Assembly: GCA_012799495.1 (NCBI GenBank)
Contig: JAAZLD010000181.1
Span: 1-9,766, forward strand
From: Desulfitobacterium sp.
Lineage (GTDB): Bacteria > Bacillota > Desulfitobacteriia > Desulfitobacteriales > Desulfitobacteriaceae
Reading direction: 5' to 3'
DNA length: 9,766 nt
Shown here one piece after another: positions 1 to 6,747 of this stretch. The position numbers and the translations under genes were made by a program. How positions within the stretch are numbered: position 1 is the first letter of the stretch; the number at the start of each line of letters is the position of its first letter. The notes under the pieces are model-generated. The model made no database searches. It had not been told where the DNA came from and saw only the letters and a program-made list of their open reading frames with translations.

Positions 1-1911
1 AATATTAAAGACTTCTGGGTGAGCCTTTTCAATTTCGTCTAAAAGAACTACACTATAAGGCTTACGCCGTACAGCTTCCGTTAGTTGACCACCTTCATCA
101 TGGCCAATATATCCAGGAGGGGCTCCAACCAAACGAGATACAGCATGTTTTTCCATATATTCGGACATGTCGATACGAATTAAAGCATCTTCTTCACCGA
201 ACATAGCCTCTGAGAGAGCTCTAGCCAACTCTGTTTTTCCCACACCAGTTGGACCCAAGAAGATAAAGGAACCTACTGGACGCTTAGGATCTTTCAAACC
301 AGCCCTCGCCCGACGAACTGCTCGAGAAACTGCTTTCACAGCTTCATCTTGACCAACCACCCGCTGATGGAGAGTATCTTCTAATTTTAAAAGGCGGTCA
401 CTTTCTTCTTCAGCTAGTTTTTGCACTGGAATACCTGTCCAACTAGCTACGATTAGGGCGATATCATCAGCAGTAACCACACTTTCAGCACCATCTCTTT
501 GAGTTTCCCATTCATTACGTAGGTTAACTAGTTCTTCCCGAAGCTTATGCTCTTCATCCCTGATTTTTGCAGCTTTCTCAAATTCCTGACCTCGGACTGC
601 AGCTTCTTTTTCACTTTTAAGTTTTTCGATCTCCTCTTCGAGGGATTTAAGATCAGGTGGAGCTGTATATGCTGTTAAGCGAACTCGGGAAGCTGCTTCA
701 TCCATTAAGTCAATAGCTTTATCTGGCAGGAAGCGATCGGAGATATAACGGTCGGACATTTTTACTGCTGCTTCAATAGCTTCATCAGTGATCTGTGCCC
801 GGTGGTGCGCTTCATAGCGATCTCGCAAACCGTAAAGAATTTCAATAGCTTCCTCCACAGTAGGTTCTCCTACCATAATAGGTTGGAAACGCCGCTCTAA
901 AGCAGGATCTTTTTCAATGTATTTACGATACTCATCTAATGTAGTGGCACCGATGCATTGGAGTTCTCCCCGGGCTAAGGCTGGTTTCAAAATATTTGCT
1001 GCGTCAATGGCGCCTTCAGCTGCTCCTGCCCCAATTAGAGTATGAAGTTCATCGATGAAAACAATGATATTGCCATCGAGGCGGATTTCCTCCATAACTT
1101 TTTTGAGGCGCTCTTCAAATTCTCCTCTGTATTTACTACCTGCTACCACTGCTGAGAGATCCAAGGTGACAACCCTTTTGCCAGATAAAATTTCTGGGAC
1201 TTTATTGTCAACAATCCGTTGAGCTAAACCTTCAGCAATTGCAGTTTTACCCACACCTGGTTCTCCTATTAAAACGGGATTGTTTTTTGTACGCCGGCTA
1301 AGGATTTGTACTACCCTCTCTATTTCATCTTCCCGACCCACAACAGGATCTAATTTTCCTTCCCGAGCTTGTACGGTTAGATCACGACCAAATTCATTGA
1401 GAGCAGGGGTATTGGAGGGACCGACATTTTTTCCAGGATGATTTGGTCCTGCAGGAGTATTAGGTAGAGGAACATCATCAGGTTGCCCACCAAGTAATTG
1501 GATAACTTGCCGCCAAATTTTTTCCGAATCTACATTTAGGTTTCGCAGAACTCGGGCAGCTACTCCTTCTCCTTCCATGAGCAAACCAAGAAGGAGGTGC
1601 TCTGTACCTACATAATTTACTCCATGACGACGTGCTTCTTCTTGGGCCAATTCGATTACCTTCTTAACTCGAGGGGTAAGGGTTACTTCCCCCCCATAAG
1701 GCTGGCCAATGCCAGTAAGGCTACCGATTTGTTCGCGAATTTTTTCTGGGGTAACACCAATATTCAAGAGAGCTTTGGCGGCAATTCCATCTCCTGCTAC
1801 TAGGCCCAAAAGTAAGTGTTCTGTACCGATAACAGCGGAACCCATCCTCTTTGCCTCTTCTGTAGAGAAGCGTAGGGCTTTTACCGCTTTTTCTGTAAAT
1901 TTCCCGTTCAT
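1..1911 (-). CDS. clpC: ClpC, Hsp100/AAA+ unfoldase of the ClpCP protease (C-terminus outside window)
   Basis: ATP-driven unfoldase that delivers substrates, including arginine-phosphorylated proteins, to ClpP in the cytoplasm. The visible 637 residues begin with the ClpC-type N-domain, seen as two Clp_N repeats each containing GTEHLLLGL. The first AAA+ module has Walker A GEPGVGKT at about residues 216-223. A linker at about 418-457 carries a UVR-like coiled coil (QEFEKAAKIRDEE). The second module has Walker A GPTGVGKT at about 553-560 and Walker B VVLLDEIEKAHPE at the window edge. About 170 residues are missing compared with the usual ClpC length of about 810. The frame agrees at all these landmarks, so I see no frameshift. 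The ATG at 1911 is preceded by AGGAAGGTG. It is the last gene of the ctsR operon, 51 bases after mcsB. The linker and N-domain separate it from ClpB, ClpE and ClpX. Confidence 0.97.
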   Translation of the reverse strand, partial: MNGKFTEKAVKALRFSTEEAKRMGSAVIGTEHLLLGLVAGDGIAAKALLNIGVTPEKIREQIGSLTGIGQPYGGEVTLTPRVKKVIELAQEEARRHGVNYVGTEHLLLGLLMEGEGVAARVLRNLNVDSEKIWRQVIQLLGGQPDDVPLPNTPAGPNHPGKNVGPSNTPALNEFGRDLTVQAREGKLDPVVGREDEIERVVQILSRRTKNNPVLIGEPGVGKTAIAEGLAQRIVDNKVPEILSGKRVVTLDLSAVVAGSKYRGEFEERLKKVMEEIRLDGNIIVFIDELHTLIGAGAAEGAIDAANILKPALARGELQCIGATTLDEYRKYIEKDPALERRFQPIMVGEPTVEEAIEILYGLRDRYEAHHRAQITDEAIEAAVKMSDRYISDRFLPDKAIDLMDEAASRVRLTAYTAPPDLKSLEEEIEKLKSEKEAAVRGQEFEKAAKIRDEEHKLREELVNLRNEWETQRDGAESVVTADDIALIVASWTGIPVQKLAEEESDRLLKLEDTLHQRVVGQDEAVKAVSRAVRRARAGLKDPKRPVGSFIFLGPTGVGKTELARALSEAMFGEEDALIRIDMSEYMEKHAVSRLVGAPPGYIGHDEGGQLTEAVRRKPYSVVLLDEIEKAHPEVFNI

Positions 1912-1962
1912 GATAAATTCACCTTCCTTATTATTTTCCTTTATGCAATGTTACTCATGTTC

Positions 1963-3018
1963 TTATTCTTTCTTTTCAGCCATAGCTTTACGAATTAAGG
2001 TAGCTCGTTCTCCATCCCTTTCCTCTGGTAATAATTCTTTATCTAAAGTATATTGTAAGGATGCAGGGAGAGTTTCCACTATAAGGGTGCTAAAGCTTTG
2101 TTTATGGGGAGGAAGAATACCCAAATCCACTCCTAAGCGATCTAAGGAGAGGCATTGGAGAGCATCTTCTGAAGTTAAGAGTCGGGCATTTTCTAATGTG
2201 CCCCGAGCTCGCCATACTTTGTCTTCTAAATTGATGCGAGCATTCTCCATTAAGCTTTCCCGAGCATGAATCTCCTGATCGATAATTTGACGGGTAACAG
2301 CTTCTAAATGGGTAATAGTATCTTCTTCGGCCTTTCCTAGGGTTATTTGATTAGAGATCTGATAAATATGACCAAAGGCTTGAGATCCTTCACCATAAAG
2401 ACCTCGTACAGCTAATCCCAAGTGATTTAAAGCCCCTAACATTTGCTGAGCTCTATTGACCATCGCCAAAGCAGGTATATGAACCATAATAGATGCCCTC
2501 ATTCCCGTCCCTACATTAGTGGGACAGGCTGTAAGATAGCCAATTGCTTCTCTATAGGCTATATCCAAGTTTTCTTCCAGCTTATCATCTATAGTACTAG
2601 CTAAGGAATAAGCTTTTCTTAACTGATTACCTGGCAATAGTACCTGAATACGAAGATGGTCTTCCTCATTTACCATCACTGAAATACGATGATCTTTATT
2701 GATGGCAACACCTCTCGCTCCGGAAGATTCCACTAGAGCAGGGCTGATTAAATGTTTTTCGATTAAAACATGCTGCTCAATAGAACTTAAATCCTTTAAC
2801 GGATAATAAATAAGTTTCTCACCTTCGATGGTGATATTTTTCAATTGGAAGGCTAGTTTTTCCTCCACATCTTGGGAGTCTTTCTGGGATAGGCTTATGG
2901 GAAAGGGTATACCTTCTAAATTGCGAGCCAAACGGATTCGGCTACTTAAAACAACTGGGGCCTGAGGGTTTTCTTTCATCCATTCACTATGCTGGAGAAA
3001 ATGCTCTTTTCTTTCCAT
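1963..3018 (-). CDS. mcsB: McsB, protein arginine kinase
   Basis: Transfers phosphate from ATP to arginine side chains of proteins. The known family role is to phosphorylate CtsR, which releases it from DNA, and to tag proteins for ClpCP. The 351 residues show the ATP:guanido phosphotransferase fold: SSRIRLARNL at 25-34, VNEEDHLRIQ at 116-125 with the acidic catalytic region, and the nucleotide-binding stretch TNVGTGMRAS at 167-176. RGLYGEGSQA lies at 205-214. RDGERA at 334-339 fits the RDxxRA phosphoarginine-sensing motif, so allosteric control by phosphoarginine is expected. Its ATG overlaps the mcsA stop by one base (TAATG) and has GGAGGGG upstream inside mcsA, which implies translational coupling with its activator. 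Length is normal for the family. Creatine or arginine kinases of animals are longer and lack this operon context. Confidence 0.97.
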   Translation of the reverse strand: MERKEHFLQHSEWMKENPQAPVVLSSRIRLARNLEGIPFPISLSQKDSQDVEEKLAFQLKNITIEGEKLIYYPLKDLSSIEQHVLIEKHLISPALVESSGARGVAINKDHRISVMVNEEDHLRIQVLLPGNQLRKAYSLASTIDDKLEENLDIAYREAIGYLTACPTNVGTGMRASIMVHIPALAMVNRAQQMLGALNHLGLAVRGLYGEGSQAFGHIYQISNQITLGKAEEDTITHLEAVTRQIIDQEIHARESLMENARINLEDKVWRARGTLENARLLTSEDALQCLSLDRLGVDLGILPPHKQSFSTLIVETLPASLQYTLDKELLPEERDGERATLIRKAMAEKKE

Positions 3019-3521
3019 TAGCTCATCCCCTCCATTTTTTGTTCTAGTTCTCGAATTTGATCCCTAACTACGGCTGCAGCCTCAAATTCCTCTTTAATAA
3101 CTAGCTGCTGCAACTTCTCTTTAAGCTTTTGGATCTCTATCTTTTCCCGTATAGAGGCCCCTTTACGAGCAGGAATCTTGCCCACATGGTGACCTCCTCC
3201 GTGAATATTGCGTAAAATAGGCTCTAATTCTGATTGGAATTTATCATAGCAACCACTGCAGCCTAATTTGCCGATCTTAGTAATTTCGGAAAGACGGCGT
3301 CCACATTGAGGACATGATTCTTCTAGAACGGTTTTTTTCGGGTTTGTAAAATTAAACATTGTTTGCAAAAAGTGAGGGATAATTCCTGGACTAAGAACAA
3401 AATTAAACTCTGGAGCACTCTTTGCACATTGCTCACAAAGATAATATTTTACCATCTCTCCATTTACAATTTTAGTAAAATGTACGTTGGCTTCGTTTTT
3501 TTGGCATCTTTGACATAGCAT
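3018..3521 (-). CDS. mcsA: McsA, zinc-binding activator of McsB with UVR domain
   Basis: Partner and activator of the McsB kinase. I chose the ATG at 3521 (167 residues, MLCQRCQKNE...) over the in-frame ATG at 3551. The inner start is preceded by AAGGAGGGG at ideal spacing and gives the Cys-rich N-terminus typical of McsA. The longer form would add ten residues and start inside ctsR. Four CxxC pairs at Cys3/6, 29/32, 70/73 and 88/91 can bind two zinc ions. Residues about 132-166 form a charged helical UVR motif (KEEFEAAAVVRDQIRELEQ), similar to the one in the ClpC linker and in UvrB/UvrC. The ctsR stop codon lies inside the mcsA ribosome binding site (TAAGGAGGGG), 13 bases before the start, so translation of the two genes is probably linked. 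Confidence 0.95.
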   Translation of the reverse strand: MLCQRCQKNEANVHFTKIVNGEMVKYYLCEQCAKSAPEFNFVLSPGIIPHFLQTMFNFTNPKKTVLEESCPQCGRRLSEITKIGKLGCSGCYDKFQSELEPILRNIHGGGHHVGKIPARKGASIREKIEIQKLKEKLQQLVIKEEFEAAAVVRDQIRELEQKMEGMS

Positions 3522-3534
3522 ATTTATCCCCTCC

Positions 3535-4005
3535 TTACTGTAAATCCTCACGACTTATGGTCAATAAAACTCTTCTCATAATATTTGCCCGCAACCCATT
3601 AGTCTGGGGATTTTCCTCCCCTAAAGAGTCTCGATGGAGGATTGTACGGAGGATTTCTTCTTCTCTCCGGGTGATAATCTCATCTTCTCTTAGTCGATGA
3701 AGTAAGTTAAAAGCACGAGTTTGGGATAAGTTGTTCCCGATTAGCTTTTTCATTAGTTGAGGAAAGTCTGGTTCAGAACCAAATTCCAAGCGAATAATAC
3801 GCAAATATCCGCCACCACCTCGACGACTCTCCACTAAATATCCCCTGTCTATAGAAAAACGGGTATTTAGGACATAATTAATTTGAGAGGGAGCACATGA
3901 GAATTCCTCAGCCAGAACACCTCGTTGGAGGATAATATAACCATCCTTTGATTGTTCCAAAATCCGCTTCAAATAAACTTCGATGCGGTCAGCAAGGTTT
4001 CCCAT
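3535..4005 (-). CDS. ctsR: CtsR, transcriptional repressor of class III heat-shock genes
   Basis: Dimeric heat-sensing repressor that binds tandem GGTCAAA-type heptads in front of clp and ctsR genes. The 156-residue protein has an N-terminal winged helix-turn-helix (about 26-46, ending QINYVLNTRF) and the diagnostic glycine-rich wing RRGGGGYLRI at 61-70. The arginine next to the four glycines is the family residue that contacts DNA and is phosphorylated by McsB. A helical C-terminal half (about 80-156) matches the dimerisation/McsB-binding domain. The ATG at 4005 has AAAGGAGTG upstream. It is the first gene of the operon, and two matching operators sit in its own promoter, so it is autoregulated. 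Confidence 0.97.
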   Translation of the reverse strand: MGNLADRIEVYLKRILEQSKDGYIILQRGVLAEEFSCAPSQINYVLNTRFSIDRGYLVESRRGGGGYLRIIRLEFGSEPDFPQLMKKLIGNNLSQTRAFNLLHRLREDEIITRREEEILRTILHRDSLGEENPQTNGLRANIMRRVLLTISREDLQ

Positions 4006-4142
4006 TGAACGACACTCCTTTAAGCGATATCTTGCAGTCTTCTTCCTGTTTTATAGGCAAGGTTAGACTTTATACTTGATTCTTCATACTTGATACTAAA
4101 CCTTAACACCTATTGTAGACGGGTTTCTTGTTAGTATACTAT
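4006..4142 (-). other. Untranslated leader of the ctsR operon
   Basis: AT-rich leader of about 137 bases between the second operator and the ctsR start. It contains a nine-base direct repeat (ATACTTGAT on the plus strand at 4072-4080 and 4086-4094). I see no riboswitch, attenuator or convincing second promoter in it. Confidence 0.4.
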
Positions 4143-4159
4143 CGTGACCATCTTTGACT
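4143..4159 (-). promoter_or_regulatory. CtsR operator 2
   Basis: Minus strand reads AGTCAAAGATGGTCACG, a second CtsR box in the same orientation, 18 bases downstream of the first. The 14-base core GTCAAAGATGGTCA is identical in both boxes. With operator 1 it offers binding sites for two CtsR dimers. Confidence 0.85.
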
Positions 4160-4160
4160 T

Positions 4161-4177
4161 TATGACCATCTTTGACC
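4161..4177 (-). promoter_or_regulatory. CtsR operator 1
   Basis: Minus strand reads GGTCAAAGATGGTCATA. This matches the known CtsR box of two direct heptads (A/GGTCAAA) separated by three bases: the first heptad is perfect and the second has five of seven. It begins ten bases after the -10 hexamer, where bound repressor would block initiation. Confidence 0.9.
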
Positions 4178-4186
4178 TTTAATTAT

Positions 4187-4215
4187 ATTGTACTGAATAA
4201 ATCTGATTTTTGCAA
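4187..4215 (-). promoter_or_regulatory. Sigma-A-like promoter of the ctsR-mcsA-mcsB-clpC operon
   Basis: On the minus strand, -35 TTGCAA (4210-4215) and -10 TACAAT (4187-4192) are separated by exactly 17 bases. The predicted start, near 4180, lies at the edge of the first CtsR operator. That leaves an untranslated leader of about 175 bases before ctsR. A TATAAT overlaps the -10 five bases downstream but has no -35 at good spacing. Confidence 0.7.
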
Positions 4216-4254
4216 TAAAAAAACTTCGTCTCCCTTAGTGGGAAAAAACGAAGT
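4216..4254 (-). terminator. Rho-independent terminator of the repeat-protein gene
   Basis: On the minus strand ACTTCGT (4248-4254) pairs with ACGAAGT (4223-4229), with an inner CCC/GGG pairing (4240-4242 with 4232-4234), followed by a run of seven T. The gene's last codons form the 5' arm and its TAA stop (4235-4237) lies in the loop. The T-run ends next to the -35 of the ctsR promoter. Confidence 0.85.
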
Positions 4255-5074
4255 AAAGCCATGTTCCTATTGTGATGCATCCCATCATGGAAAGGAGTAC
4301 ATAGACCTTAGGACCAGCAAGGACGGATTTTTCACTAGGCAGAATATCATCCGTTTCGTCATATCTTTCTTTACCTTCTAGATAATCTTTTTGGGAATTT
4401 TCTGTTTGCCCTGTTACAGTAACCTCTTTTTTAGAATCATCTCTCCGTAATTCTTCCTTAAAAGGTTGTTTTTCAGTTCTTTTTTCCAGTTCCTTCATTC
4501 TTTCTAATCTTCTAGCCCATTCATTAGGATCGCTTTTTCCTTGAAGAACTTGACCTTCTTCTTCCCTATGTTTTATTTCTTTACGGGGAAGCGGTTTCCA
4601 GTCAGGAAAAAACTCCTTAATTACAGATTCTTGATCTAATCCTTTTTCTAATTCTTTTTGCGCGATATCTTCTTTTTGAGAGGTATCATGTTTTATACTT
4701 CTGATATCTCCCTTAAAGTTTGTAGTAGAGCTTTTTTTCCTTGGCAGTTCCTCTGAAAACCTTTTTACCTTATGAGGGAGAGCTTCCTTATTAGTATCTT
4801 TAATGATACTAGACTCTTTACTAATACCAGTCTTTTTACTAATGGCAGTCTCTTTACTAATGCCAGTCTCTTTACTAATGCCAGTTTCTTTACTAATGCC
4901 AGTTTCTTTACTAATGCCAGTTTCTTTACTAATGCCAGTTTCATTTAGATTTGTTGTCTCTATGGTTTTACGTACTTTCTTCTCATTATTTTCTTGTAAA
5001 TCATCCCAATGGATATTTCCTTTTAATAAATAATCTATCTCTTCCGGAGTTAATTGAATCTCTTTGATTTTCAT
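4235..5074 (-). CDS. Hypothetical charged protein with ETGISK repeats and C-terminal membrane anchor
   Basis: I do not recognise a family. The 279 residues start with a short ordered-looking segment (ITxEE-like: IQLTPEEIDYLLKG, then IHWDDLQ). Residues 45-92 are eight hexapeptide repeats, consensus ETGISK. The middle (about 93-250) is very rich in Lys, Glu and Arg, with likely helical stretches such as WARRLERMKELEKR. A single hydrophobic helix (about 257-277, VYVLLSMMGCITIGTWLYFV) lies at the very C-terminus with only a few residues after it. There is no N-terminal signal. It therefore looks like a tail-anchored protein with a cytoplasmic, mostly disordered body. The ATG at 5074 has CAGGAGAG nine bases upstream. 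It is flanked by terminators and probably monocistronic, in the same orientation as the ctsR operon. A role in stress response is only guilt by proximity. Confidence 0.75.
   Translation of the reverse strand: MKIKEIQLTPEEIDYLLKGNIHWDDLQENNEKKVRKTIETTNLNETGISKETGISKETGISKETGISKETGISKETAISKKTGISKESSIIKDTNKEALPHKVKRFSEELPRKKSSTTNFKGDIRSIKHDTSQKEDIAQKELEKGLDQESVIKEFFPDWKPLPRKEIKHREEEGQVLQGKSDPNEWARRLERMKELEKRTEKQPFKEELRRDDSKKEVTVTGQTENSQKDYLEGKERYDETDDILPSEKSVLAGPKVYVLLSMMGCITIGTWLYFVFSH
4799..4942 (-). repeat. Eight-copy 18-bp in-frame tandem repeat
   Basis: Unit on the plus strand is TTTACTAATGCCAGTTTC, encoding ETGISK on the minus strand. The four copies at 4871-4942 are identical. Copies at 4853 and 4835 differ by one or two bases (the latter giving ETAISK), the one at 4817 by two (KTGISK), and the one at 4799 is the most diverged (ESSIIK). 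The gradient from identical to diverged copies suggests recent expansion at the end encoding the N-terminal repeats. Unit length is a multiple of three, so copy-number changes keep the frame. Confidence 0.95.
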
Positions 5075-5125
5075 TTATTATTACTCTCCTGTATGAGGTA
5101 CTTACTTTTACACTTCGCGATAAAT

Positions 5126-5153
5126 ATAAAAAAACCTGCCAAAGATGGCAGGT
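5126..5153 (-). terminator. Rho-independent terminator downstream of the universal stress protein gene
   Basis: Perfect 8-bp stem ACCTGCCA/TGGCAGGT (5146-5153 with 5134-5141) with a four-base loop, followed on the minus strand by seven T. It lies 76 bases after the usp stop and insulates the downstream repeat-protein gene. Confidence 0.9.
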
Positions 5154-5229
5154 CAAGAGCCTAAAAATGTTACTAAAATTCACCTAATTCGCTCACTAAT
5201 TCGATTAGATTTGACTATTTTTATCCAAG

Positions 5230-5658
5230 TTATTTAACTAATAAAACTGGACAAGGGGCTTTTTGTACTATGCGCTGGCTTACACTTCCCAATACAGAGC
5301 CTGTGATAGGACCATACCCATGACTGCCAATAACTACACAATCGATACTATCCTTTTCTATTTGTTCGAGAATTTTGCCAGCAGGATGACCTACTTCCAC
5401 AATGGTATTTACTGTAACATCACCAGCATCAACAGCTCCTAAAGTAGCATCCAAAGCGGCTCGACCAAAGTTTAACATGTCTTCGTGAGTAGTAGTAATT
5501 CCATAGTTTAGTGTGTAGCCCATTAGAGCTTGAGGAGAATAGGCTACGTGCATTAGGTAGAGTTCTGCACCTGTTAGCTTAGCTAACTCGATAGCCTTTT
5601 TCAAAGCCCTGATGGAGTACTCAGAAGCATCTGTTGGGACAAGAATTCTTTTAAACAT
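5230..5658 (-). CDS. Universal stress protein, UspA family, ATP-binding type
   Basis: Small cytoplasmic stress-resistance protein of 142 residues, the normal size for a single Usp domain. It opens with RILVPTDAS (4-12), whose Asp10 is the usual nucleotide-site acidic residue. It ends with the ATP-binding loop GSHG at 111-114, nine residues, then GS at 124-125, which fits G-2x-G-9x-G(S/T), followed by APCPVLLVK. An ATP-binding rather than UspA-sensu-stricto type is therefore expected. The ATG at 5658 has GGGAGGAA upstream. It has its own predicted promoter and terminator, so it is probably a single-gene unit. Which stress it responds to cannot be read from the sequence. Confidence 0.93.
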   Translation of the reverse strand: MFKRILVPTDASEYSIRALKKAIELAKLTGAELYLMHVAYSPQALMGYTLNYGITTTHEDMLNFGRAALDATLGAVDAGDVTVNTIVEVGHPAGKILEQIEKDSIDCVVIGSHGYGPITGSVLGSVSQRIVQKAPCPVLLVK

Positions 5659-5738
5659 ACAAATTCCTCCCTTCTAAGGACCACTTATGGAATGTGCCAC
5701 GGGAAAAACCCTCCTTGGAAAAGTTCCCTCTATTTCTA

Positions 5739-5767
5739 ATTTTAAGGAATTTTTTCGGAAAATGCAA
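5739..5767 (-). promoter_or_regulatory. Predicted sigma-A promoter of the universal stress protein gene
   Basis: Minus strand -35 TTGCAT (5762-5767), 17-base spacer, -10 TAAAAT (5739-5744). It lies between the rubrerythrin terminator and the usp start, giving a leader of about 75 bases with a small GGG(T5)CCC hairpin-like element (5701-5711) but no recognised riboswitch. Confidence 0.5.
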
Positions 5768-5772
5768 CCACT

Positions 5773-5826
5773 AAAAACTGACCCTCCAATCATTAGATTT
5801 TCAGGCCTAACTTTTGGGGGGTCAGT
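5773..5826 (-). terminator. Long-hairpin terminator downstream of rubrerythrin
   Basis: ACTGACCC (minus strand, 5819-5826) pairs perfectly with GGGTCAGT (5777-5784). An inner TTAG/CTAA pairing is also possible within the 34-base loop. The stem is followed on the minus strand by a short T-run (TTTT, then AG). The long loop and short T-run make it less certain than the other terminators. Confidence 0.65.
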
Positions 5827-5902
5827 ACATTCTTCGTATATCCTTCCTATATATTTTAGTTAAATAGGTTGAAATAGAACAGATTAGTCCATAGCTAGCA
5901 GA

Positions 5903-6487
5903 TTAGTATACTTCTGGTAGTGGCTTAAAGTATCCCCTTCCATGTTGACAAGCTGGGCATAATTCAGGAGCTTCATTGCCATTATGAACGTATCCACAAT
6001 TCTCACATTTCCATTCGATATCTTGATCTTTTTTGTAGAGGGTTCCATTCTCTAGATCAGCAGCTAATCTTTCATAGCGCTTCTCATGGTGACCTTCTAC
6101 TTCGGAGATCTTACGGAAAGCCAGGGCAATATCACTATATCCTTCAGCTTCAGCTTCTTCAGCAAATCTGGCATAATCTACAACTTCTTCTCCCTCTCCA
6201 GCTGCCGCTGATTTAAGGTTTGCTAAAGTGTCACGCAAATTCAAGGGATATTCAGCACTTGGAACAAAAACTTCTGTTTGATCTCCAGCATATTTCTGTA
6301 AGAATTTATAGAAGACTTTAGCATGTTCTTTTTCGTTATCTGCTGTAGAGATAAATATGTTCTGAATAGCTTGATGGCCTTCATTTTTTGCTACACTTGC
6401 ATAAAAGGTATAACGGTTCCGGGCTTGTGATTCACCCACAAAAGCATTGACTAGGTTTTGAAAGGTTTTGGTATCTTTGAATTCCAT
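5903..6487 (-). CDS. rbr: Rubrerythrin, non-haem di-iron peroxidase
   Basis: Reduces hydrogen peroxide to water in the cytoplasm of anaerobes, taking electrons through a rubredoxin-like centre. The 194-residue protein has the ferritin-like four-helix domain at about 1-140. Likely iron ligands are Glu19 (GESQARNRY), Glu52 and His55 (NEKEHA), Glu98 and Glu101 (GEGEE), and Glu131 and His134 (EVEGHHEKRY). A C-terminal rubredoxin-type domain has Cys161/164 (CENCGYVHNG) and Cys177/180 (CPAC). This is the classical domain order and full length, not a reverse or truncated form. The ATG at 6487 has AGGGAGGT upstream. It appears monocistronic, with a PerR-like palindrome in its leader that suggests peroxide induction. 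Confidence 0.96.
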   Translation of the reverse strand: MEFKDTKTFQNLVNAFVGESQARNRYTFYASVAKNEGHQAIQNIFISTADNEKEHAKVFYKFLQKYAGDQTEVFVPSAEYPLNLRDTLANLKSAAAGEGEEVVDYARFAEEAEAEGYSDIALAFRKISEVEGHHEKRYERLAADLENGTLYKKDQDIEWKCENCGYVHNGNEAPELCPACQHGRGYFKPLPEVY

Positions 6488-6509
6488 GTTCAGACCTCCC
6501 TAATTTTTT

Positions 6510-6524
6510 CCATAATTATTATGT
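6510..6524 (-). promoter_or_regulatory. PerR-like operator of rubrerythrin
   Basis: Minus strand ACATAATAATTATGG contains a perfect 13-base palindrome, CATAATAATTATG. Against the Bacillus PerR box TTATAATNATTATAA it matches 11 of 14 defined positions. It lies 22 bases upstream of the rbr start. Rubrerythrin is a known PerR target in clostridia, so the site is plausible, although PerR itself is not in the window. Confidence 0.6.
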
Positions 6525-6537
6525 CAAGATGTTCTTG

Positions 6538-6545
6538 ATAATATA
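6538..6545 (-). promoter_or_regulatory. Possible -10 region of rubrerythrin
   Basis: TATATTAT on the minus strand, 14 bases upstream of the PerR-like palindrome, would place the operator near +8 to +22. I find no strong -35 at 17 bases, so the call is tentative. Confidence 0.3.
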
Positions 6546-6561
6546 CTCTTTTCGTGCATAA

Positions 6562-6590
6562 TTGATAAATTCTTCATCCAGCCCCATTAT
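6562..6590 (+). promoter_or_regulatory. Weak promoter candidate upstream of the orphan terminator
   Basis: TTGATA (6562-6567), 17 bases, CATTAT (6585-6590). If active it would give a transcript of roughly 185 bases ending at the orphan terminator, or a long leader of the penicillin-binding protein mRNA. The -10 is poor and AT-rich DNA yields such matches by chance. Confidence 0.25.
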
Positions 6591-6747
6591 TCCTGCTCTT
6601 TATTAATAGTTTTTATTGATTTATACTTAGTTTTGTTTTGCTAGGTATTTTAAAAGCTAGAATAAATAAAAGGATTATTGAATAAAGGGGAAATTTTATT
6701 TTAACCCCTTTAAAACCTATTGCAAATTCGTATATGAACATAAAAGG

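Noticed and set aside
1709..2269. 186-codon open frame on the plus strand across clpC and mcsB
   Set aside because: It lies opposite two intact, clearly recognised genes and its translation has no family features. The same applies to short frames at 167-352 and 1597-1803.
4799..4942. CRISPR-like array
   Set aside because: The 18-bp units are directly contiguous with no spacers and lie in a coding frame.
4803..5033. Plus-strand frame with SLLMPV repeats
   Set aside because: It is the complement of the ETGISK repeat. The minus-strand frame is longer, has a ribosome site and ends at a terminator.
5001..5183. 60-codon minus-strand frame overlapping the start of the repeat-protein gene
   Set aside because: It runs through the strong terminator at 5126-5153 and has no convincing ribosome site or protein-like composition.
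6522..6527. Consensus TTGACA on the minus strand as the rbr -35
   Set aside because: A -10 at 17 bases would fall on the ribosome binding site, leaving almost no leader.
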